A DNA stretch of 6,342 nt from Alphaproteobacteria bacterium (GTDB taxonomy: Bacteria > Pseudomonadota > Alphaproteobacteria > Micropepsales > Micropepsaceae), in the NCBI GenBank assembly GCA_028869725.1, contig JAGWRJ010000794.1, forward strand, positions 1 through 6,342, in the 5' to 3' direction. The position numbers were made by a program, and so were the translations under genes. Below the pieces are notes generated by a model. The model made no database searches and had not been told where the DNA came from. It saw nothing but the letters and a program-made list of their open reading frames with translations. Shown here piece after piece: positions 1 through 6,321 of this stretch. Each line of letters opens with the position of its first letter. Positions within the stretch are counted from its first letter, which is position 1.

Positions 1-500
1 CACATTTTGTGCGACAGGTCCCCCACGGCGATACACATGAGCGTTATGTTTGCGGCCAATGCGGGCACATTCATTACACAAATCCGAAAATTGTGGTCGG
101 CGCGGTAGTTACCTATCAGGATAAAATTTTGCTCTGTCGTCGCGCAATTGCGCCACGCCACGGTTACTGGACCTTACCTGCAGGTTTTCTTGAGGAGCAT
201 GAGACGCCCCTGGATGGTGCGCGGCGCGAAGCGCGCGAGGAGGCCTGCTGCGAGATCGTGATCAGCGCTCTTTTGGCCGTCTATTCCGTGCCTCATATCA
301 GCCAGGTCCAGCTCTTCTACTGCGCGCACTTAACGAGCCCCAAATTTGCTCCAGGCCCTGAAAGCCTGGATACCCAGCTGTTTTCCTGGTCGCAAATCCC
401 CTGGTCCGAACTTGCATTTCCGAGTGTACGCTGGGCACTGGAGCATTGGCGCGCGGTTCAGGGAGCGGCTGTATTCGCTCCATTCACGAATCCGTCTTAG
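1..500 (+). CDS. Zinc-ribbon Nudix hydrolase, 5' end cut by window edge
   Basis: Hydrolase of nucleoside-diphosphate-linked compounds; the substrate cannot be read from sequence, though ADP-ribose or NADH-type dinucleotides are typical for relatives. The frame is open from the first complete codon at position 3. Numbering from the GTG at 9 gives 163 residues. A half zinc ribbon, Cys15-x2-Cys18 in CGQCGHIHYTNPK, lies at the very start. Family members carry a first Cys-x2-Cys pair just before this, so the real start is probably off the window and the GTG at 9 is internal. The Nudix box spans residues 59-81: Gly59, Glu65, Arg73-Glu74 and Glu77-Glu78 are all present. The usual final glycine is Cys80. 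The later stretch with FAPGPESLD and IPWSELAF is typical of this zinc-ribbon subgroup. No signal peptide or membrane segment is visible, so it is presumably cytosolic. Its stop TAG at 498-500 lies inside the convergent yciB gene. The Nudix assignment is firm; the exact enzyme is not. Confidence 0.9.
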   Translation, partial: HFVRQVPHGDTHERYVCGQCGHIHYTNPKIVVGAVVTYQDKILLCRRAIAPRHGYWTLPAGFLEEHETPLDGARREAREEACCEIVISALLAVYSVPHISQVQLFYCAHLTSPKFAPGPESLDTQLFSWSQIPWSELAFPSVRWALEHWRAVQGAAVFAPFTNPS

Positions 501-1089
501 ACCCGTCCTTCACAATCTGGTGACGCAGAACCAGAGGGGTTTGGGCGATAGCGAAGAGAAAGATGAGAGGCAGAATGGCGAAGACCTTGAAGTCTACCCA
601 GATGGCGGTCGAGGTATTGCGCCAGACGGCTTCGTTCAGTCCTGCAAGAGCGAGAAAGAATAATCCCCACCTCCAGGTTAATGCCCGCCAGCCAGCATCA
701 TCCAGTTCGAAGGCTTGCGCAAATACCATGCGCAGAAAGTGACGCTCAAACTTGAGCCCGCCCAGCAAAAGAAGTCCAAAAAACGCATAAAGAATTGTCG
801 GCTTCATTTTTATGAATGCGGCGTCCTTGAAGATCAGGGTCAACGATCCGAAGATCAGTACCAGCACCGCTGTAAACAGGGGCATGACCGCAAGCTTCTT
901 CTCAAGCCACCAGATTGCACCAAGCGAAAGAAGTGTCGTGGCCATGAAGACTGCCGTGGCGACGAAAATTCCAGCAAACTTGTAGGTGACGAAAAACAGG
1001 ATCAGTGGCCCCAGATCACTCAGGATCCGTGCCAGCGGCATCTGCGGGGCGGTGGGGGTGACCTCCGGACGTGGCTGCCTGTCGCTCAT
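484..1089 (-). CDS. yciB: Inner-membrane protein YciB (septation protein A / IspZ family)
   Basis: Polytopic inner-membrane protein of the YciB/IspZ family, linked in enterobacteria and Shigella to septation and envelope integrity; no enzymatic activity is established. The 201-residue product is close to family length (about 180-200). A hydrophilic 20-residue N-terminus precedes hydrophobic segments at about 25-38, 40-58, 68-87, 98-113, 138-154 and 166-185. Recognisable family stretches are DLGPLILFF (25-33), FKDAAFIKMKPTILYAFFG (87-105), TWRWGLFFLALAGLNEAVWR (138-157) and WVDFKVF (164-170). The ATG at 1089-1087 overlaps the ftsY stop in ATGA, with a GGGG run a few bases upstream inside ftsY that may act as a weak ribosome binding site. 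It is the last gene of the dapF-mtaB-ftsY-yciB operon. Its final codons overlap the 3' end of the convergent Nudix gene by 17 bp, and no clear terminator hairpin with a T run is visible beyond its stop. Family assignment is confident; the role is known only by family. Confidence 0.93.
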   Translation of the reverse strand: MSDRQPRPEVTPTAPQMPLARILSDLGPLILFFVTYKFAGIFVATAVFMATTLLSLGAIWWLEKKLAVMPLFTAVLVLIFGSLTLIFKDAAFIKMKPTILYAFFGLLLLGGLKFERHFLRMVFAQAFELDDAGWRALTWRWGLFFLALAGLNEAVWRNTSTAIWVDFKVFAILPLIFLFAIAQTPLVLRHQIVKDGSKTDS

Positions 1090-2030
1090 TTGGCCCCTGT
1101 CAAAGCATCTGCAAAGGCCTTGGCGGAAAACGGCTGCAGATCGTCGGCGCCTTCACCGACACCGATAAAGTGGACCGGAACGGCAAATCGGTCTGCCAGG
1201 GCGACAAGAATGCCGCCTTTGGCGGTGCCGTCCAGCTTGGTCATGATCAGCCCCGAAAGCGGTACCACGCTTTTGAAGGCCTCAACCTGGGAGAGTGCAT
1301 TCTGTCCGGTGGTCGCGTCCAGGACAAGGAGCACGGCATGGGGTGCTGTGGCGTCCAGCTTTCGGATCACGCGCACGATCTTTTCCAACTCGGCCATTAA
1401 TCCGGCTTTGTTCTGCAACCGGCCGGCCGTGTCGATCAAAACCACGTCCGCGCCCTTTTGTTTGGCGCGCTGAATGGCATCGAATGCCAGCCCCGCTGCG
1501 TCAGCACCGGCCGCGCGGGCAACGACTTCAGCCCCGGTGCGGGCTCCCCACACCTGCAATTGTTCGATGGCTGCAGCACGGAATGTGTCCCCGGCGGCGA
1601 GTACCACGTCGGCGCCCTCCTCGCGCAGTCGCTTGGCGAGTTTGCCGATGGTCGTCGTTTTTCCAGTTCCATTGACACCTGCCACCAGCACCACGAACGG
1701 AGCTCGATCGGCATCGACGCGAAACGGCTTCTCGACTGCAGTCAGAACCTTGGTGATTTCGTCCGACAACACACGCCGCAGTTCGGCTTCGGAGATCTCG
1801 CGATCGTAACGGCCTTTGGCAACGGCTGCGGCAATCCGTCCTGCAAGTCCGGCGCCCAAATCCGCCCTGATGAGCGCCTCTTCGAGCTCTGCGAGGGTCT
1901 GGGCATCCAGACGGCTCTTGGTAAACACGCCGCTCAGGCTTTCGCCCAGCGACCCGGTTGAGCGGGAAAGTCCTTGCTTGAGCCTGTCCGCCCAGCTGGG
2001 CGGCGGCGGGGCTTCTCCAAATGTTCTCAC
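1086..2030 (-). CDS. ftsY: Signal recognition particle receptor FtsY
   Basis: SRP-type GTPase receptor at the inner face of the cytoplasmic membrane. It pairs with Ffh-4.5S RNA and delivers ribosomes making membrane proteins to the translocon. The 314-residue product has an N-terminal amphipathic stretch (SWADRLKQGLSRSTGSLGE, 12-30) of the kind used for membrane binding, a four-helix N domain to about residue 100, and the G domain. Motifs in order are the P-loop GVNGTGKTT (118-126), DTFRAAA (148-154), DTAGR (200-204), TKLDGT (264-269) and GVGEGADDLQPF (290-301). The long acidic A domain of the E. coli protein is absent, as is common in alphaproteobacteria. The GTG start at 2030-2028 overlaps the mtaB stop (GTGA), with AGG six bases upstream as a modest ribosome binding site. 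No in-frame ATG occurs before Met212, so GTG is the sensible start. Translation is probably coupled to mtaB upstream and yciB downstream. Confidence 0.97.
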   Translation of the reverse strand: MRTFGEAPPPPSWADRLKQGLSRSTGSLGESLSGVFTKSRLDAQTLAELEEALIRADLGAGLAGRIAAAVAKGRYDREISEAELRRVLSDEITKVLTAVEKPFRVDADRAPFVVLVAGVNGTGKTTTIGKLAKRLREEGADVVLAAGDTFRAAAIEQLQVWGARTGAEVVARAAGADAAGLAFDAIQRAKQKGADVVLIDTAGRLQNKAGLMAELEKIVRVIRKLDATAPHAVLLVLDATTGQNALSQVEAFKSVVPLSGLIMTKLDGTAKGGILVALADRFAVPVHFIGVGEGADDLQPFSAKAFADALTGAK

Positions 2031-3280
2031 GGCGTGCCTGTCAAATGCTGGTCGCCATGGCCGGAAATCGTCAGCGTCAGAAATGTTCCGGGTTTGGCGT
2101 CACCAGGAAATTGCACCGGGGCAAAGCAGCGCGTCCGTCCCACGCCACTGTGCTCGACAAGAATTTCCTGCCGGCTGCCCCGGAGATGTTCGAAATGTTT
2201 CCTTCGCATCTGGTCGCCGAGCGCACGCAAGGCCGCTGCGCGCTGCTTGATGAGAGGTCGGGAGAGCTGTGGCATGCGGGCAGCAGGTGTTCCTGGACGC
2301 GGGCTGAACGGGAATACATGCAGATAGGTTAGCCCGGCCTCTTCGACAAGGTCGCGGGTATTGGCGGCCATGGCCTCGCTTTCGGTTGGAAAGCCCGTGA
2401 TCAGATCGGCGCCGAAGACCGCGTCAGGCCGCAGCTGACGTACCCGCGTGCAGAAATCAATGGTGTGATGCCGCAAGTGACGTCGTTTCATGCGTTTGAG
2501 AATGAGATCATCACCGGCCTGAACCGACAGATGAAAATGCGGCATCAGCCGGTCTTCATCGGCGATGGCCTGCCACAGCGCGTCATCGACCTCAATGGAA
2601 TCGATCGAAGATAGTCTGAGGCGGCGAAGTTGTGGAATCTGCGCAAGAAGCTTGCGTACCAGCTGCCCCAGAGACGGCTGCCCGGGAAGGTCCGCGCCAT
2701 AAGCGGTGAGATCGACACCGGTCAGCACAACCTCGGCAAAACCGCTGTCTACCAGCCGTCGTGTCTGGGATATCACTTCTCCCATGCCGACGCTGCGTGA
2801 ATTGCCCCTGCCAAAGGGTATGATGCAGAAGGTGCAGCGATGATCACAGCCATTCTGAATCTGGACAAAGGCACGGGCGCGGTCCTTGAAGCCATCGATA
2901 AATTGGGGAGCGGTTTCGCGGACGCTCATGATATCGTTGACGCGCACACGCTCACCGATGCCGAATTCGTATGACGGCTCCTGCAATTTCTCCGCATTGC
3001 CCAGGACGAGATCAACCTCGCTCATGGCCGCAAAGCGCGCTGGTTCGACCTGCGCGGCGCAACCGGTGACAATGATTCTGGCATCGGGATGCTCACGCTT
3101 GGCCTTGCGGATGGCCTGCAGTGACTGGCGCACGGCCTCTGCCGTGACCGCACAGGTGTTGAATATGATTGTCCCATCGAGCCCGCGGCCATCAACATGA
3201 TGGCGTATCACTTCGGCTTCATAGGCATTGAGCCGGCAGCCAAAGCTGACGATCCGGTTCGTGCCAGGAGCGTCGCTCAT
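2027..3280 (-). CDS. mtaB: tRNA t6A37 methylthiotransferase MtaB
   Basis: Radical-SAM methylthiotransferase that converts N6-threonylcarbamoyladenosine at position 37 of ANN-decoding tRNAs to its 2-methylthio form, stabilising the anticodon loop. The 417-residue product has the three-domain layout of the family. The N-terminal UPF0004 domain has cluster-binding cysteines Cys15, Cys43 and Cys74 (in FGCRLNAYE, NTCAVT and VTGCAAQ). The radical-SAM core has Cys145-x3-Cys149-x2-Cys152 in NGCDHRCTFCIIPFGRGNSRS (143-163, two residues split off here as NG). A short C-terminal TRAM-like RNA-binding region starts near residue 370. The FGCRLNAYE and IIPFGRGNSRS forms favour MtaB over MiaB or RimO. All six iron-sulfur ligands are present. 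The ATG at 3280-3278 overlaps the dapF stop (ATGA), and a GAGG (plus-strand cctc, 3288-3291) seven bases upstream supports it. Second gene of the operon, overlapping ftsY by 4 bp. Confidence 0.95.
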   Translation of the reverse strand: MSDAPGTNRIVSFGCRLNAYEAEVIRHHVDGRGLDGTIIFNTCAVTAEAVRQSLQAIRKAKREHPDARIIVTGCAAQVEPARFAAMSEVDLVLGNAEKLQEPSYEFGIGERVRVNDIMSVRETAPQFIDGFKDRARAFVQIQNGCDHRCTFCIIPFGRGNSRSVGMGEVISQTRRLVDSGFAEVVLTGVDLTAYGADLPGQPSLGQLVRKLLAQIPQLRRLRLSSIDSIEVDDALWQAIADEDRLMPHFHLSVQAGDDLILKRMKRRHLRHHTIDFCTRVRQLRPDAVFGADLITGFPTESEAMAANTRDLVEEAGLTYLHVFPFSPRPGTPAARMPQLSRPLIKQRAAALRALGDQMRRKHFEHLRGSRQEILVEHSGVGRTRCFAPVQFPGDAKPGTFLTLTISGHGDQHLTGTP

Positions 3281-4101
3281 GGCTGGGCCTCGAGCGGGAT
3301 ATCTCCAGAATAGACGTGGCGGACAGGGCCGCTCATCACGACATGGTCGTCGCTGCGCCAGAGGATGCGGAGGCGTCCTCCATCCAGTTCCACATCAAGA
3401 TTGCGCTCGGCAATCCCGTTACGGACAGCTGCAACGGCGCTGGCGCAAGCACCTGTACCGCACGCCTGGGTAATGCCGACACCACGTTCCCACACACGCA
3501 TACGCAACAGCGTGCGCGATATCACCTGCACGAATTCGACATTGGTGCGTGCTGGGAACAGCGGGTGATGTTCGATTGCCCGACCAAGTTCAGCGACTGC
3601 AACTGTGCCTAGGTCGGAAACGAACACTACGCAATGCGGGTTGCCCATGGAGACCGCACTTGCCCTGATGTGGCTGCCTTGGACCTCGAGATCGAGGTCC
3701 TGCGTGTTGCAGGCCCGGGCGAGGGGGATATCACGCCAGTCCAGATGGGGAGGCCCCATGTCGACGGCAATAGCGCCGGCATCGGCAGGCATGCACCGAA
3801 GCGGGCCACCCGCCGTGTTCAGGCGAATGCTCTGGCACCTGGCTTCGGCCAGCAGGAGCGCGCCCACACAGCGCGCCGCATTGCCGCAGCTTTCGACCTC
3901 GCTGCCATCGGCGTTAAAGATGCGCATCGTGGCGTCGGCCCCATCGGCCGGGTCAATGACGATCACCTGATCACAGCCAATACCGGTGCGCCGGTCGGCA
4001 ATAGCCCGAACCTGCCCAGCAGTCAGTGGCACGGGGTGGTGACGCGCGTCGAACACGACGAAATCGTTGCCAAGGCCATGCATTTTGAGGAATGCCGTCA
4101 T
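3277..4101 (-). CDS. dapF: Diaminopimelate epimerase DapF
   Basis: Cofactor-independent two-base epimerase converting LL- to meso-diaminopimelate in the cytosol, the last step before lysine and the source of the peptidoglycan cross-linking residue. From the ATG at 4101-4099 the product has 274 residues, the normal length, and begins MTAFLKMHGLGNDFVVFDA, where family members begin. The two catalytic thiols are Cys72 (ESCGNAARC) and Cys214 (QACGTGACA). Substrate contacts seen are Asn11, Asn63 (FNADGSE), Asn154 (MGNPH), Asn187 and Glu205-Arg206 (WERGVG). A longer in-frame ATG at 4143 would add 14 residues without family resemblance and would run through the palindrome in the control region, so it was not chosen. 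The chosen ATG lacks a good ribosome binding site; only AGG two bases away is seen, and a TATAAG box ends seven bases upstream, suggesting a leaderless or nearly leaderless transcript. First gene of the operon, divergent from the peptidase gene. Confidence 0.96.
   Translation of the reverse strand: MTAFLKMHGLGNDFVVFDARHHPVPLTAGQVRAIADRRTGIGCDQVIVIDPADGADATMRIFNADGSEVESCGNAARCVGALLLAEARCQSIRLNTAGGPLRCMPADAGAIAVDMGPPHLDWRDIPLARACNTQDLDLEVQGSHIRASAVSMGNPHCVVFVSDLGTVAVAELGRAIEHHPLFPARTNVEFVQVISRTLLRMRVWERGVGITQACGTGACASAVAAVRNGIAERNLDVELDGGRLRILWRSDDHVVMSGPVRHVYSGDIPLEAQP
3681..3700. repeat. Intragenic inverted repeat inside dapF
   Basis: GGACCTCGAGATCGAGGTCC has 9-bp arms separated by two bases. 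In the dapF mRNA it could form an 8-bp GC-rich stem with an ATCT loop. It encodes the repetitive Asp-Leu-Asp-Leu-Glu-Val stretch, and alternating Asp/Leu/Glu/Val codons (GAC CTC GAT CTC GAG GTC) naturally give such symmetry. It is therefore likely a by-product of coding. Confidence 0.5.
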
Positions 4102-4108
4102 GGCCTGG

Positions 4109-4137
4109 CTTATAGAGACTCGGTCAGGTTCTCGCCA
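4109..4137 (-). promoter_or_regulatory. Possible dapF operon promoter
   Basis: On the minus strand TATAAG (4114-4109) matches the TATAAT -10 consensus at five of six positions. TGGCGA (4137-4132) lies 17 bp upstream and matches TTGACA at three of six. The expected start point, about seven bases past the -10 box, falls at or beside the dapF ATG at 4101, giving a leaderless or near-leaderless mRNA. This fits the lack of a ribosome binding site there. The -35 box overlaps the left arm of the palindrome at 4134-4153. This is a motif match only, and a promoter further upstream is possible. Confidence 0.35.
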
Positions 4138-4153
4138 GACCATATGTTCTGGC
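4134..4153. promoter_or_regulatory. Near-perfect 20-bp palindrome, candidate operator
   Basis: GCCAGACCATATGTTCTGGC is self-complementary in nine of its ten base pairs; only 4140/4147 mismatches. It lies between the divergent dapF and peptidase genes, 33 bp upstream of the dapF ATG and 45 bp upstream of the peptidase ATG, and overlaps the possible dapF -35 box. Size and symmetry suit a dimeric regulator. It does not fit the alphaproteobacterial LexA pattern GTTC-N7-GTTC. A near-palindrome of this quality is expected about 0.2 times per window by chance, and one other occurs inside dapF, so location is the main argument. Confidence 0.4.
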
Positions 4154-4172
4154 CGCCGGGGCTACTGGCGGC
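4152..4172. repeat. Short GC-rich inverted repeat upstream of the peptidase gene
   Basis: GCCGCC (4152-4157) and GGCGGC (4167-4172) are perfect inverted copies with a nine-base spacer. If transcribed, this would form a 6-bp hairpin ending 26 bases before the peptidase ATG. It shares two bases with the right arm of the 20-bp palindrome, so both structures could not form together. It may be chance in GC-rich DNA. Confidence 0.3.
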
Positions 4173-4198
4173 GCACCGGATTGGGAGTTGCACGCGCA

Positions 4199-6232
4199 AT
4201 GGGTACCACGGAACTGGCCGACGAATGGGCATGGCTGGAAGAAATCCAGGGCCAGAAGGCCCTCGACTGGGTACAGGCGCAAAATGCGCAGACCCTTGGC
4301 CTGCTGGCAGGATTGCCCCGCTATCGCGAGGATTACGCGCGCGCCCTGGCCGTGCTCGATGCCTCCGACCGAATTCCCCTGAGTGAACTTGATGGTGGCC
4401 ACGCGTACAATCTTTGGCAGGACGAGATCCACCTCCGCGGTCTTTGGCGCCAGGTAGGAACGGCAGACTATGCGCAGGCGATGCCACCCTGGCAGCTGCT
4501 GCTGGATATCGATGCGCTTGCTGCGCGCGAAAACGAAAACTGGGTGTTCAAGGGAGCGAGCCTTGCGCCTTTATGCAATCGTGCTCTGGTCAGCCTGTCT
4601 CGGGGCGGCGGCGATGCAGTTGTGGTCCGCGAGTTCGATATTGCCGCGCGTACGTTCCTCGATGCGGGCTTTTACCTGCCGGAAGCCAAGAGCACAGCTG
4701 TTTACCTCAATGAGGACGCAATCCTCTTTGCCAGTGATTTTGGCACAGGTTCTCTGACGCGCTCGGGCTATCCGCGTATCGTGAAATTGTGGCGGCGGGA
4801 TCAGGGGCTTGCGCATGCATCCGTTGTGTACGCAGGTGAAAGCAGGGACGTCCTCGTTGCCCCTGTGGTCTTTCATGCTCCCCAAAGTTCGTGTGCACTG
4901 ATCGTGCGCGCGACGTCATTTTTTGAGAACGAATATCATCTGATCTCTGATGATCTTGCCACTCACAGGGTATCGCTGCCGTCCACGGCTGAACTGCAGG
5001 CTGTGCTGGGCGACTGGCTCATCGTCAAGCTCCGCGAGGGATGGCGGCATGGATCGGCGCAATATCCCCTGGGCGCACTGATCGGCGTGCGCCTTGCGCC
5101 ACCGCATAAGTCCGCGGCGATTGACCAGATCTTGCTTCTGGATGCGCCTGGTCCGCGCGCCGCCGTGGCAGACGTGCGCGCGACCGCCGAGGCAGTCTAT
5201 GTCGTCAGGCTTGAGAACGTGACCAGCAGTGTGCTGCGCTTCGACTACGGTCCGGCGGGCTGGCGCAGACAGCAGCTGCAGCTGCCGGACGGTGGCACGG
5301 TGCATATTGCTGCGGCCGACGGGCAAGGCCAGGATGTCCAGTTTCTGTTTGAATCCTATCTTGTTCCACCAACGCTTTACGGTTTTGACGGCACCGGCGC
5401 GCCGCGGCCGCTCAAATCTCTGCCGGCTCGCTTTGACGCCACCGACCTTGTGACCGACGCGTTCGAGGCCAGGTCGGCGGATGGTACCATGGTGCCATAT
5501 TTCGTTACCCACGACCGCAAACGGACGCAGCCGGGGCCGACTATTCTTTACGGCTATGGCGGGTTCGAGGTTGCGCTGCTGCCCGCCTATTCGGCACTGG
5601 CAGGGATGCTGTGGCTCAGTGCAGGAGGCAGCTATGTCGTGGCCAATATCCGCGGAGGCGGCGAGTTCGGACCTGCCTGGCACGACGCTGCACGCAAGGC
5701 CAATCGCCAGCGTGCCTTTGACGATTTTGCTGCCGTCGCCCGTGATCTGGTAGCCCGTGGCTTCTGCAGGCCCGATCAGCTCGGGGTGATGGGTGGGTCC
5801 AATGGGGGGCTCCTCGTTGCCACGCTCATGACCCAACACCCCGAACTGATCGGGGCAGTGGTGTGTCAGGTGCCTCTGCTCGACATGATGGCATACATGC
5901 ACATCGGCGCGGGTGCCTCGTGGGAGGCCGAATATGGCGATCCGGAGGATCCCCAGTTGCGGCCTGTTCTGGAGGGGTATTCACCTTACCAGAACGTACG
6001 CAGGCAGGCGGAATATCCTCCGGTTCTCTTCCTGACCGCCACCTCGGATGATCGGGTGACGCCGGTACATGCGAGAAAAATGGCTGCCCGCATGCAGGCT
6101 CAGGGCCACCGTGTGTGGTTTTACGAGAATACGGAGGGCGGTCACGCCGCCGCTGCTGACCACCGTCAGGCCGCTGAAATGTGGGCCTTGAGTTATACCT
6201 GGCTCAAGCAGCAGCTCCGCCTGCCATTGTAA
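4199..6232 (+). CDS. S9-family prolyl oligopeptidase (serine peptidase)
   Basis: Serine oligopeptidase of the prolyl oligopeptidase family, cleaving short peptides, typically after proline, in the cytosol. The 677-residue product begins with a family-like segment (WAWLEEIQGQKALDWVQAQN, 10-29). A beta-propeller region spans roughly 70-400 and includes SDFGTGSLTRSGYPRIVKLWRR (179-200), typical of the COG1505-like branch. The alpha/beta-hydrolase domain follows with YGYGGF (451-456), NIRGGGEFGPAWH (483-495), nucleophile Ser534 in GGSNGG, the acid within DDRVTP (Asp617/Asp618) and His649 in GGHA. The triad is complete. No signal peptide is seen. The frame is open back to 4067, but the added 44 residues are not family-like and would overlap dapF. 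The ATG at 4199 has GGGAG (4183-4187) 11 bases upstream and is preferred. It is divergent from dapF across 97 bp with no clear promoter of its own found, and appears monocistronic. True proline specificity is not proven by sequence. Confidence 0.94.
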   Translation: MGTTELADEWAWLEEIQGQKALDWVQAQNAQTLGLLAGLPRYREDYARALAVLDASDRIPLSELDGGHAYNLWQDEIHLRGLWRQVGTADYAQAMPPWQLLLDIDALAARENENWVFKGASLAPLCNRALVSLSRGGGDAVVVREFDIAARTFLDAGFYLPEAKSTAVYLNEDAILFASDFGTGSLTRSGYPRIVKLWRRDQGLAHASVVYAGESRDVLVAPVVFHAPQSSCALIVRATSFFENEYHLISDDLATHRVSLPSTAELQAVLGDWLIVKLREGWRHGSAQYPLGALIGVRLAPPHKSAAIDQILLLDAPGPRAAVADVRATAEAVYVVRLENVTSSVLRFDYGPAGWRRQQLQLPDGGTVHIAAADGQGQDVQFLFESYLVPPTLYGFDGTGAPRPLKSLPARFDATDLVTDAFEARSADGTMVPYFVTHDRKRTQPGPTILYGYGGFEVALLPAYSALAGMLWLSAGGSYVVANIRGGGEFGPAWHDAARKANRQRAFDDFAAVARDLVARGFCRPDQLGVMGGSNGGLLVATLMTQHPELIGAVVCQVPLLDMMAYMHIGAGASWEAEYGDPEDPQLRPVLEGYSPYQNVRRQAEYPPVLFLTATSDDRVTPVHARKMAARMQAQGHRVWFYENTEGGHAAAADHRQAAEMWALSYTWLKQQLRLPL

Positions 6233-6260
6233 ATCCTGCGTTATGCGGGTGGCAGCCGGC

Positions 6261-6289
6261 TTGACCGGACGCATCGGTCCTTCTCAAAT
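6261..6289 (+). promoter_or_regulatory. Possible promoter for the gene at the right edge
   Basis: TTGACC (6261-6266) matches the -35 consensus at five of six positions. Seventeen bases later TCAAAT (6284-6289) matches the -10 at four of six. The expected start near 6296 leaves a leader of about 26 bases before the GTG at 6322. The same stretch holds a weak hairpin, GACCG (6263-6267) with CGGTC (6275-6279) followed by CTTCTC, which could instead be a poor terminator for the peptidase gene. Beyond this the 89-bp spacer after 6232 shows nothing else. Confidence 0.4.
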
Positions 6290-6308
6290 CGCGGCGCTTT
6301 GCGCGCGA

Positions 6309-6313
6309 GGGAG
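6309..6313 (+). promoter_or_regulatory. Ribosome binding site choosing the right-edge start
   Basis: GGGAG ends eight bases before the GTG at 6322, near the ideal spacing. The competing ATG at 6315 is only one base away from the same motif, so GTG is favoured. Confidence 0.45.
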
Positions 6314-6321
6314 AATGAAAC

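Noticed and set aside
715..1473. A 252-codon plus-strand open frame across yciB and ftsY
   Set aside because: It is antisense to two clear genes, has a low-complexity Lys/Arg/Gln-rich translation and shows no recognisable domain.
4102..4143. A longer dapF starting at 4143
   Set aside because: It adds 14 residues ahead of the conserved MTAFLKMHGLGNDF start, has no ribosome binding site and its ATG sits inside the palindrome.
4128..4149. Two GTTC elements resembling an alphaproteobacterial LexA box
   Set aside because: They are separated by 14 bases rather than the seven of GTTC-N7-GTTC.
4067..4198. A longer N-terminus for the peptidase starting at 4067
   Set aside because: The extra 44 residues do not resemble the family, overlap dapF coding sequence and cross the palindrome; the family-like sequence starts just after the ATG at 4199.
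3634..4386. A 250-codon plus-strand open frame over dapF and the start of the peptidase
   Set aside because: It is antisense to dapF and then out of frame with the peptidase; it has no motif and would run through the divergent control region.
5272..5285. Perfect palindrome GCAGCTGCAGCTGC within the peptidase gene
   Set aside because: It encodes a Gln-Leu-Gln-Leu run with repeated CAG/CTG codons, and lies mid-gene with no sign of function.
4916..5902. A 328-codon open frame on the minus strand inside the peptidase gene
   Set aside because: It is wholly antisense to a well-supported enzyme with an intact triad. Its translation is rich in His, Arg, Gly and Pro without family motifs, as is usual for shadow frames in GC-rich DNA.
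6255..6285. Terminator after the peptidase gene
   Set aside because: Only a 4- or 5-bp stem followed by CTTCTC is present, too weak for an intrinsic terminator, and it overlaps a better promoter match.
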